A stretch of 64,000 nt of DNA from positions 992,001 through 1,056,000 of the forward strand of contig JAGTWJ010000019.1 in NCBI GenBank assembly GCA_020064725.1, given 5' to 3'. The position numbers and the translations under genes were made by a program. Shown one piece after another: positions 36,093 through 46,237 of this stretch. Numbering within the stretch: the stretch's first letter is position 1; each line of letters starts with the position of its first letter. The stretch comes from Drechslerella dactyloides. Taxonomy: Eukaryota; Ascomycota; Orbiliomycetes; Orbiliales; Orbiliaceae. The notes beneath the pieces were generated by a model. That model worked only from the letters and a program-made list of their open reading frames with translations. It was not told the DNA's origin and did not search any database.

Positions 36093-37315
36093 GCCTACCG
36101 GTATTGTATAGAGTCTCCACTAAGTTGTCGGCATTTAGCGGAGGAGCTCAGACTGGTGTAAGAGGATTGTCGAGGCTCTGGAGGGAAGTTAGGTAAAAGA
36201 CGGCAAAGATGGAACCGGCGGTTCTGGAGAACATAATCTATGCGCCTGGTGTGCATATGCATCTGGAAGAGTCATGGAATATAACTGCTCCGCATGGCAT
36301 TTTTGAGACACGGCGGGAGGATCCATCGGCTCCGTTCCTTGGTAAGATGGTGCCAGCCTGCGCGTACGCTTTGCACCAATGATATAAATTGACTGAGTTG
36401 GCGCGGCGTACGCCGCCATCAGGTACTCGGCGAAGAGGATTGAACCTAGGATCCGAGCCCCATATCTTCAGCTTCTTTCATCCAATCTTTGCGCCCCCCG
36501 TCTTGGGTATTGGATGGAGGCTTAACAATGCCTGATTCCCTCGCGCTTCGCTGACCTAACGAGTGCCGTTAGGCAATTGTACGCATTGTTTAGCCATTGA
36601 ATCTAAACAGCTGAGGACCAAAGATAAAATTGACGTCGGCTGTGTACCTACGCGTTCTGCGCATTAACTATCCAATAGGATTCCTCGTTTGTGACTCCAA
36701 CTATCACATGCGCAGGGATTGATCATCTACGCGAGCCCGCTCATGGTCTCCGAGTTGCCGTACCTGTTGTTATGCGCTACAATGTCTGCTCCGCATATAA
36801 AACGAATCTTGCTCCCGCCTTCCCCGTCGTAGATTGATCGCGATTGCCGTAATAGCGAAGTTGGAGTCCTATGTCTGATTCAAGGCCTAGGAGACGGTTC
36901 GCTTCGGGAGATCCGAATACGCAGCCGTATTTGTATCGCCGCTTTGGAAACTTGAAACACTGGTTGGTGGAGTTTTAATATTAAGTCAGGATCCGCCAGT
37001 ACAGGATCAGATATCAGGCCTCCGACATAACGCGGCCACTGGCTCCTAGGAAGTCTTTCGGCAAGACAATCGCGGATTGTCCAGCAATTGCTAGCAAGAT
37101 GGGAAACACAATCTCATCGACAATCGTTTTCAGGAGCAGAATGATCTTGATGTCCAGAAGGAGCCGACCAGATGCCACTCCATCATCTGGGGAGGGAATC
37201 ATGGCTGTAGTTAAAAGGCCTTAGAAGAATACCTTGAGTACTCGCCTGAAGATGAGGTTCTTGGAGTATGCCCGAAAGTCAACTTGGTCTATTGTTTTTG
37301 ATATCACCGGAAATC
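36093..37315. other. Intergenic region between two regulators
   Basis: About 1.2 kb. Only short open frames; no domain recognised. A GGTTCAATCC-like motif near 36440 on the minus strand is not part of a foldable tRNA. Confidence 0.45.
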
Positions 37316-37840
37316 ATGTCAGAAGTCGAAAGCTCACTGCGGATTAAAAGGCTAAAGGCCACAAGAGCATGCGATCGTAAGTGCAACCCCCGACAACACA
37401 TCCGCGAGCCTTAACCCACAGGCAATTTCCTAACATGACACAGCTAATTAGCTAAGTATCATGGGCCTTTTGGACAAATCCATCGTGGGATTCAAAGCTG
37501 ATAATATTACTCCTTGCGCGATCATGGGAATTAGAATGCCGGAAACTACGTACGAAGTGAGTCTCAACTTATTAGCCTCTTTTTGGTTTTAACACATCGC
37601 CATATCTGCTGAGCCTCGTACCAGCTTCACGTTTGATCAATTGAGTAGGAGCTGAGATTAAGATCGTAGGTGCCAACTTGATCATGGAAGAGATGTAGCG
37701 TCTTCGGTCGGCGGGTATGCATATGGGGGTGCGAGTTTAAGCCCACAAGGACGCAGATGTGTTCGCTGTACCAGATTGAATACCGACTGCACGTTTATTC
37801 TGCCAATAACGGAGACGAGGGATCGAAGGAATGCCGGTGG
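37316..37840 (+). pseudogene. Remnants of a Zn2Cys6 DNA-binding domain
   Basis: At 37316 an ATG opens a short peptide ending in KATRACD just before a GTAAGT donor, the usual first half of a fungal zinc cluster. At 37758-37790 another frame encodes RCVRCTRLNTDC, the usual second half (C-x2-C-x6-C). The connecting CxxxK segment cannot be recovered: every splice combination I tried meets a stop or a wrong phase. The second half also fails by one base to join the transcription-factor body starting at 37904. So the DNA-binding domain looks broken, or relies on an exon I cannot see. Confidence 0.5.
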
Positions 37841-37906
37841 TCATCGTAATTCCCAGTGAGTATTTCGATATCCGAAGGTTTGAGTAATGGAGGCTGATGT
37901 CAGCAT

Positions 37907-39463
37907 ATGATGACTTCAAGGGACCAACTTCAAGATAACGATATTACTTCCCCTATGCCCGCTCATTTGGATCCCGATGCTGCCATGTTAGTATCACCCT
38001 CTCAACCTTTTGATCAGAATACAGAAATCAAGAGCTGATCCATTTCTCTAGTATGCCTGGGATGACACCCTCTATCCCAGCGTCCATCAATAACCTCGAG
38101 CTGATTGAGTAGTAAGCTAATTCACCCAAAATCTTCATCCTTCGTTTCTTGAGGCAGATAACACTAACAACAAACCGTTTTCTTGTTCTGAAGTTCCAAG
38201 GAGATGTTCGGCGCTTTTTTGGACGCTTCGATGCCAATTGTCAATTCGAGGGAGATATCTAACCATACGAGCGTCCTCTTGAACCTTAGCGTCCGCCGAC
38301 TGGTCGCAGCTTTTATAGAGCCGAGCAACGATGCTCTAGACAGCCAGATACAAGTTTCCATCCAGAAGTACTTTGAAAACAAGAATTCAATTGTCGTTCC
38401 GTCGACCCATAATATCCAGAGCCTCCTCTTCCTTAGTCTTTTCGTGGAGGAGCTAGGGGCAGGAAATAAATTTACGACAGTAGGTGGTAATCCAGGCCGT
38501 CTCTCCGGTTGACGGCGCTTTGCTAAATCTAGACTGGGGTAAACAATTAGGCGGTGCGAATGGCATGCGCGATGAGTTGGAATCGGGCCTTTGATCAACT
38601 GGACGAAGATAGGAACTATGGCCATGGCGCAAGCTATATTTGGTGGAGTCTTGTGTCCCTCGATACATGGTAAGTCGAACCATCGGCATGTTGCTACACC
38701 AATAATCAATATGACGACTGATGAATGCTCGCTCCATAGGTTATATGTGTACTCGGGTGTACCACCGATTATAGATTATACGGGATTCAACGTCCCTAAG
38801 CCTAGAAGGCCGCCAAAGTTCTATCGTGCATTGATAGGCCTATCCGAGGTCTTGCGAATGCTGGTCCGACCGGAGTCAATTGGAGAGTACGCCGAGTTTG
38901 AATCAGCGCTGGACGCCCTAGCTTCTTGGGGAAATTCCCATCGGGCGGAGGTTTATCCACCTGATTCGTCCGACCGATTTGAAAACATTTTTGATTCGCT
39001 TGCCCTCTTGAGGATTTTACACTCGGTCGTCATATCGCTATTCATCCTTCAGGACCCACTCTTTGCTGTCAAGTATAGTTCTCTTCATACACCAGAGGGC
39101 TCTAGGCAGACTTCCAGGGCGGACGGCGATGTTATCGTCAGTAATTCAGGTATATTGGAAATTTTGATACAGACTTTAGACCTCCATATAGGTCATCCGG
39201 CATTATTTGCGAGATGGGGCTATCTGCAACGGTTTTCTGAGATCGTAGCAATCTCAATCTTCCGCCTTACGTGTGGGTTTATATTACCAGAAGATATTGT
39301 CCTGGGAGAACAAAATTATATTGTGGCAAATTGGAGAATGAGATGCATGATTAACGAGGATAGATGGCTCAGGATCCTCGAGTTGGTGGGGCAAAATCGG
39401 GGATGGGAAGTCGTGCTTGATCTGGACATCGGAGTTGTTGACAGCGGGGAAGATATGGAATAA
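37907..39463 (+). CDS. Fungal_trans-domain regulator lacking an attached zinc cluster
   Basis: Five exons: 37907-37986, 38052-38111, 38194-38479, 38551-38669, 38740-39463 give a continuous 422-residue frame. Seen: a variable N-terminus (PGMTPSIPASINN); the start of a fungal_trans domain (LELIEYSKEMFGAFL); the motif VRMACAMSWNRAFDQLDEDR; an IWWSLVSLDT segment; and the VYSGVPPIIDYTGFNVP motif typical of the middle homology region. It has no DNA-binding domain in frame: zinc-cluster remnants lie just upstream, out of phase. Either a fifth splice event is missing from my model, or the gene is decaying or acts without DNA binding. It neighbours a lone polyketide-type acyltransferase gene. Confidence 0.6.
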
Positions 39464-39722
39464 ATCGTGAGATCTCGATCACTACAGTTTATAATCTCTA
39501 TTTTTTTTCCTGCTCAACTCAATCCAATCCCAATCCAAAGCTTTCACTATTTCAGAGCATGTTCATTTCGACTCAAATTTGAGATTATGTTAAGTTTGTA
39601 AGGTTATAAGTAGCTGCAGTATCGTAAGTTAAGTCCTATCAGTAGATATTGATTTTCTTTATACATATATCGTTGAACAGCTACTGCATGGAGTTTCGTA
39701 GACGTTTCTGATTACCCCAGGT

Positions 39723-41112
39723 CTATGACACTTTAGCTTCGTTGCGGATAAGGTACGAAGCATCTGGACTACATACAGAGCGCTGAAGATTACCTATAGC
39801 TATCTCTAATGATTCTAAGCCCGGGGTCCCTTGAATTAGCACTGAATTATATTGAAGATCCTGTGCATAATGGAAGGTTTCGAGACACTCTTTAATGAGA
39901 ACCCTCAGGCTATTGTGCGGGCTAATTTCCAAGATATTAGTGATCTGTCCGCTGTTTGGCGATTCTGTGGGCGCTGCTAGCCTGTCTAGGGCGCCGAAAC
40001 TCTTGACAAAATCGACCACAGCAATTGCGTTGGTGATCCAGTAGTCTAACTCCCGGAGACGCTCTCCTGAAACTGGCTCTCCTGTCATATATGAAATCAT
40101 CGGTACAGAGCCAACGTCTTTAATGGAAAGACGTGGACTTAGTACCCCAGCTCGGCCGATATGCTCTCTCACGAATGGAGTCATATGGTGAGTGTGATAG
40201 GCGCAAGGGGTGTTTAGATTTCGCACTCGAATATTCTTTTCCTTCAGAAGGGAATACAGATTCTCAATCTGCGCTGCACTGCCTGCGATGGAGACACACT
40301 TTGGACTGTTGATGCATACGATATAAACGTCGTCGTACTCTACCATATAAGATAATGCTTCTGTCTTACTAAGTGCCACAGCTATTATAGCACTATTGAG
40401 ACTAGCTGCCGCCTTTCCACTAAGGCCTCTGTAGTATGCAATCCTTATGGTACTCTCGTGCGATATTGCGCCCTTGCAATAGCTAAGATTTGTTGAACAT
40501 GCTCAATCCAGCGAGGAGAACATAGAGACAACTTACGCGGCTACCATTTCGCCTGATGAATGTCCTAACACAATTGCGGGTCTTATGTTCATTCTTTCCA
40601 ACAAGTCCACAAGCGCAATTTGCAGGGCAGCAGTTATGGGTTGGCTTATATCTGGATTGCTATTATTTATTCGTGATTCAGATGGCGGCTTCTCTAGTTC
40701 CCCTGAAGATGTGATTGATGTTAGTCCCAATCCAACTATAAGCCAGTGTATTGGTTCGTTGGAATATCTTGCCTTCTAAATTCCAGGGACAGCCTAGGTC
40801 GAGAAGATATTGCGTAGATTTCTGAATGCTCTGTGCAAATACAGGGTATTGCATGAGCTCAAGGCCCATTCTCGCATACGCAATGCCTTGGCCAGTAAAA
40901 GCAAATGCAAGACCTGTCTCCCAGATGAATTTGATTCCCAGAGTGACTGGCGTCAATAAAAATGTCCGTTAAGTTTTAAAATGGGATAAGCGACTCGTAC
41001 TCCTACCTTTTGTGATTGGTAGTTGCTGAGCACCGGCTTTTGCCTCAGGCTCAATACCATCTTCGGGAGACCGCAGAGCGGACGCCCTCGTACTAGCGGT
41101 TTCGATTACCAT
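39723..41112 (-). CDS. Free-standing polyketide-synthase-type acyltransferase (AT) domain protein
   Basis: Four exons, minus strand: 41112-41007, 40946-40773, 40702-40537, 40482-39723 (401 residues, all phases agree). Intron 2 is GC-AG (donor GGCAAGA, branch ACTAAC). After ~35 unrecognised residues the protein is almost wholly an AT domain: FAFTGQG at 50-56; nucleophile motif GHSSGE at 140-145 (Ser142); the histidine motif AYHTHHM at about 243-249; and a C-terminal LEISPHNSLR. This matches the malonyl-transferase domain of highly reducing fungal polyketide synthases, but no ketosynthase, dehydratase or carrier protein is in the window. Because introns and active-site residues are intact, it may work in trans; otherwise it is a recent fragment. 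Confidence 0.75.
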
Positions 41113-43156
41113 CTTTTTTTGAGTAATGATATGTTCTTATCTAAATCCTCTGATAAAGGACAAATTGGAGACGTGATATGTAAGATGTTGATATGATAAG
41201 TGTTGTTGGGTCTACTGGTGTTAGATATATCTCGGAAATAAGTGCGGTTGGTGGTCATTTAAATGCGAAGGTCTACGAGAAGTTTTGATAGCACTTCGAA
41301 TGTTTGGAATGCCAAGCCGAAGTCAGCTAGTTCCTTGCACTTTATCCAGGCTGCTTCGAGAATAGATAGTAGTCACGGCAGTGTGTGTTTCATCGAACAC
41401 ACAAATAGGGACCAGCCATCCCAGCTTAGCGGCACTAGACCATAGATTATAGCAGAGATATCATTGCTACTTAGCTACGTATGAATGTACATATATTTCC
41501 GAAGGACTGGCATTAGTAAAGGAGTATAGCAGAGCCATTGCATCGGCATGGTTCAATATCGGAGACCCGGTGAATCCTAAAGCGCATTGCTCTATAGTCT
41601 TGATGATACTGCCTCTGACCGATTGAAGTCTAAGGAGACGATGGTTGCTATTTTGGCTAATTTCATCACCTTTGCTTTCCTTGATATCTTTTCATTTGAG
41701 ATACGCCGCAAAAAACAATTTTGCTACTGATGCTGCTGATGCAGCCGATACACGCGCGTATCATGCCACTTTTCTTGATAGCTACTGTAGCTGGACACTA
41801 AATTAGCGTGGCACTAAATTCTACTCTCTGGGTGCTGCACTTGCTTTTATACTATTGTTATTATAGCGCCAGTTATACGCCCAAGGGCGCGCACTAACAG
41901 CACAACCAGCCTACATCATATCTATAAAATGAAATAGATATACATACTATATACAAGTCTATTTACCTGCGTGCCTACCTACCTACCTACCTGCCTATTT
42001 GCTTACCAAAAAGTCCAAAGTCCGGAAAGTCCGGCATCCGGCATCCAGCATCCGGCGTCCAGCAACACATCCTAATATCCAAAATGTGGTAAAATGATCT
42101 AAGTTCGCCAGCTAAAAAGGCAGACCAAACAACTAATATTATAAAATACCATTATTTATATTTTATCACCTAATATAGAAAGGCCTTGAGCACTAGTAAT
42201 GCCAGTGCACACAGGACGCTCGTGATGCAGCTGATGCAATAATCTTAGCTTCTTTGCGTCGGGACCATGGCGGCCAAAAAATATTTTTGCCGACGTACAC
42301 TTAAAGCAGAGTAGCCGATGTATTAGACGCCGTTGTCCTACGGGAATAGAGTTCCATCTCGTACGCGAGACCGTCCGATACCGGAGTAATGGAAAATCTC
42401 CAACCTTTGTCATGGAGTTGACATAATTGTCTTTGTAAGTCCGATGTCTCATCGCGGAATTCCGCACAAGCACGGCATGGCGTCCGAATATGTTGTGTGA
42501 ATGTGGCACAAAATTTTCGGCGAATCGGAGTCTTGGCCTCGCGTGGAATTTCTAGTTTACAATTCAATTGTACTTCTCTGGAAAGCCGTACACCCCACAG
42601 TCCGGTTATGCCGTGAGCTAGCGGGTCATTGTCAACACTAGTTTTAAGCAGAGTAACAAAGACACTATTATAATTATAATGCAAATTACTTAAAGTATTC
42701 TATCTATTCCTAAATAGCTTTAGACAAAGCTTATCTGAATGAAGGCGGTAAGGCCAGCCAGGAAAACTGGTCAGGAAAGCAAATTTCATACTCAATCTGG
42801 TCAAAGATGTGCTGTCCTGCATGCGCGATCGGCGAAAAGGCGATGAAGGAAGTCTAGTCTACATCCAGGCATTCCATCCCATGAGTATGAGTGTAAGTGT
42901 GGGGATCATTCAATTATTCCGGCTACTGTTAGTCTGAAATCGGCGCTCCAGAATAGGATATGCTTGTCTTCCCTCGTTCTCTACAATACAAATATGCGGT
43001 GGTCGTTCACATCGCGCATGGCTTCTACACTGGTCCACCGATAAACTGATATTCGACAAGATATATGCGGATTTCGGTTCTTCTATAACGACAGCCTTTT
43101 TGTCTATCGATATTGTCTTATTACTTTGCAAAGAATTTTGACACGGGGGCTTCAAG
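41113..43156. other. AT-rich intergenic region with low-complexity repeats
   Basis: About 2 kb between the acyltransferase and P450 genes, which are divergent. It includes a 127-codon minus-strand open frame (42301-42684) with a CRAC segment and no family I recognise, not called as a gene. Short repeats lie at 41974-42064. Confidence 0.45.
41974..42064. repeat. CCTA microsatellite and CCGGCATCC short tandem repeat
   Basis: A run of CCTA units (41974-41995) is followed by AAGTCC / CCGGCATC / CCAGCATC units (42011-42064). Such adjacent short repeats can mark a mobile-element edge, but no terminal inverted repeats were found. Confidence 0.6.
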
Positions 43157-45338
43157 ATGATCCGCTACACTGTTCTGGGTCTGGCAACCTTATCTCTATA
43201 CTACGTTTGGTGCCGGGTGAGCTTTTACATGAGAGAAAGGAAATTTAGGAAATTAAATGGAGCTCAAAGGCCCCCAGCTCTATCGAGGATGCTTCCATTT
43301 GGTTTGGATTATATCGTTATGTTGTTGAAAGTGAGTTGTGCACCTGTCATTTCGAGCGCTGATGGTTCAAGTACGATATATGATTAAAGTATTAAATGTC
43401 ACACTCATGGATATCGTACTCCATATAGCAATGTGCGCGCCACGAAGTAACTGAGTTCTACCGGTGAGCAATTGGCTTTCTAAAAATTGGGTGGTGCTCA
43501 CTTGTCTAACCTATTATTGATTGTTAAGAGGAAACTATGATGAGTATGGCTCCGCTTGCTTCCCTTAATTTGTATTATATGAACTGTACAGCTAAAATCA
43601 GTAAGATACGGCCATACCTTCTCGTTCACGGTTTTTGGTATGTATAGAGGTCGATACCTTTCTACTGGCTGTACTTACCCTCCAGCGGCATTGGAACTAA
43701 TAGCCATTGTAACCAGGAACCACGACTATATCGACTCGGGATCCTCTGAACGTGAAGGAAATACTCGCCACACAATGCGATATTTTCCAAAATGGACCCC
43801 CAAAGCGGGGCGCCTTTAAAGCCATGCTCAAAGAAACCATCTTCACAGTTGATGGACCGGCTTGGGCCTTTCACAGAGGCCTGCTTCGGCCACAGTTTAC
43901 ACGAAATCAGATTACGCAACTGGAGAATCTCGAGGAGCATGCATCGGTTTTGATTCAATGCATCCCCGAAGGTATCTCCACAGATTTACAGAAACTCTTC
44001 TTAAATTTCACTATGGATAGCTCGACCGATTTCTTATTTGGAGAGTACGTATTAGAATCGTGGTTTCTGAGTCACCTAGTCAATTATTTGTATCCAGTGA
44101 ATAGCCTGGCGAAGGGGTCTGTTGTTTTGAACAGCACTACGTTGGCTATAAATAGCTGTGTGGATAGTCGATTCGCTAGCTTCAGCTGTCGGCATAATTG
44201 GCGATACCAAATATCTAAGAGCAAGATGATTATATTGATAAGCATACTGACATTTCGGATCAATAGAAGCAGTGACACTTTGCGGTATCGGCTCGCTCAG
44301 CTTCAAGGGCAGTAACCTGAGACCGAACCCTGGGGCGTCAGGTTTTCTCGAGCGTTCGATATTTGCCAAAAGCACCTTATGATCCGATATTTTCTCAAGA
44401 GCTTTTACGCGTTGCATAACCCAAAGGAATTACAGGACGCACTAAGTGTTTGCTGGGGCATTATGGACCCATATATTGATGAAGCAACTGCAAAATTCGA
44501 ACAGCAAAAACGCGGCTCTGGATCCGCTTCGGTATCGGAAAAATCGAAAGATAAATATATAGTTCTCTATGAATTGATCAAGCAGACGAAAGACCGCGAA
44601 TACTTGCGTAGTTCGCTTACTGCGCTCATCCTAGCTGGGACAGGTTCCGTCGCAGGCCTCCTGTCGTTCATGTTCGCTCTTCTAGTCCAACACCCAGAGG
44701 TGGAACGAAAACTCCGACAGGCAATTTATGATCAGTTTGGCTCGGAATACGAGAATGGAAATTCACGGATTACTTTCGAATCTCTTAAGCGCTGTACCTA
44801 TCTGCGCTGGACGATAGATGAAACCTTGCGAATGTATCCGCTTGTGCCGTTCGATGTGCGCGTTGCCAGTCAGGACACAACGCTTCCGCGTGGAGGTGGC
44901 CCGGATGGTCAAAACCCAGTCTTCGTCCCCAAAGGAACCTATATTGAGTTTTGTCCATACGCGATGCAAAGGCGCCAGGATATCTTCGGCCCGGATGCCA
45001 ACTGGTAAGTGCTCTGTCTGCTGGTCGCCGTACATGTCCGCGATGTCTAACTTGCATCCCGCCAAACCCACAGGTTCCGCCCGGAGCGTTTTGAGACCTT
45101 TTCGCAAACGCGCGGCAAAGGCGACAACGCCTGGAGCTATGTTCCCTTCAGCGGGGGCCCGCGCCACTGCGTGGGTCAGCAGTTCGCGCTGACGGAGGTG
45201 GCATATGTGGTTGTAAGATTCTTCCAGTATTTCAAACGATTCGAGAGCGGCGAGCCGAGCCAATTCATCAAAGCCGACATGAAAATGGCTCTGGGCGTCG
45301 GCGGGGATGGCGTTCCAGTCAAGTGTTTCAAATATTAG
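43157..45338 (+). CDS. CYP52-like cytochrome P450 with atypical I-helix, possibly defective
   Basis: Heme monooxygenase of the fungal alkane/fatty-acid hydroxylase type. Confident exons: 43157-43330, 43592-43637, 43717-44044, about 44322-45004, 45074-45338. Exon 2 (43429-43463) does not join the next in phase unless a weak donor at 43447 is used. The junction over 44045-44321 (a ~270-base gap) needs a weak donor at 44049. Seen: N-terminal membrane anchor; ISTRDPLNVKEILATQ; ExxR as ETLR; FRPERFE; and heme loop FSGGPRHCVGQQFA with the Cys ligand. The I-helix reads LAGTGSVAG where AGRDTTAG is expected, so the acid/alcohol pair used in oxygen activation is missing. The gene may be a pseudogene or an unusual enzyme. 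Confidence 0.7.
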
Positions 45339-46237
45339 GCCTTTCTGCCGTCAGTTCTCGTACACTATATTGTCTCTTCTGAAAAATTTCCGAGCCTTTA
45401 TACGTATATACCAGCCCGCCGGCTCTTTCAGATCTGCGATTTTCGCGTCTCGATTTTCGACGTCTACATGTAGATACACGTGTGCGGAAAGACCACATTT
45501 CAGGCGTACATACTGCTCCCGATTCTGCGGGATGACCTCATTTTATGCACGCTTTGGACTCATTGGATCCCTTGCATTGCATTGTCCGGGCTACCTTAGC
45601 GAGCCGTTCTTACGAGTCGAGCGAGCAGCCCTGCCAGCCAGCTGGTCTCGCATGGGGAGCAGCATTCCTGAGAGAAACTAAACCCTCTCGGAATATCTGC
45701 TTGCGTCAGACCGAAAATCTGTACCTAGGAATTTGATGTATTTATGTGACGTGGACGAACAATTAATTGTCCAATTGACTTGCGCTTTTCAGAGCTGCCT
45801 ACATCCGCTATGGACGTCTGAACATCTAGATAGCTTCTCAATTGGTTCGGGGGCTATCCGCCAGCGCCCCAAACGTTTCGGTCGTGATCGATACCAAGGT
45901 TACACAAAGAAGTCTACCTACCGGGTTCGTTCCAATACCTCCTCTCCAAGGTCTCTATCCAATTATCGCTCCAGAGAATGGGATGATGGTGAGCTGGGCC
46001 CGGAAGTATTCAATGTTCCGTCTGCATACATCACGAATCCGCTGACTTTGTGGTTTCCTATAGGCATAGGTATACCGGTAACGAATTGAAGTGATCCTGG
46101 CTCGAATATCTTGCACACGGCATCTAGGATCCCTATCACGACCCGGCACTATCCTGCTGGGAGGGCGTTTGCAACCTAATCTCGGCCGACCCTTTCTCCA
46201 GATACGCTCGCATAGCCACGAGAGGCGTAAATCCAAC
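45339..46237. other. Intergenic region between P450 and GH31 genes
   Basis: About 0.9 kb. The frame of the GH31 first exon is open back to 46091, but no ATG precedes 46238. No other gene is seen. Probably the GH31 promoter. Confidence 0.45.

Noticed and set aside
36420..36490. Possible tRNA (minus strand GGTTCAATCC motif)
   Set aside because: The T-stem does not pair and no acceptor stem or A-box can be placed.
39723..41112. Acyltransferase region first read as a frameshifted pseudogene
   Set aside because: Apparent breaks disappear with three introns, one of them GC-AG; the 401-residue frame is then intact.
42301..42684. 127-codon minus-strand open frame
   Set aside because: No recognised family, no splice partners, AT-rich surroundings; too weak to call a gene.
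44045..44321. Possible MITE-like insertion inside the P450 gene
   Set aside because: No terminal inverted repeats or target-site duplication could be found at the edges.
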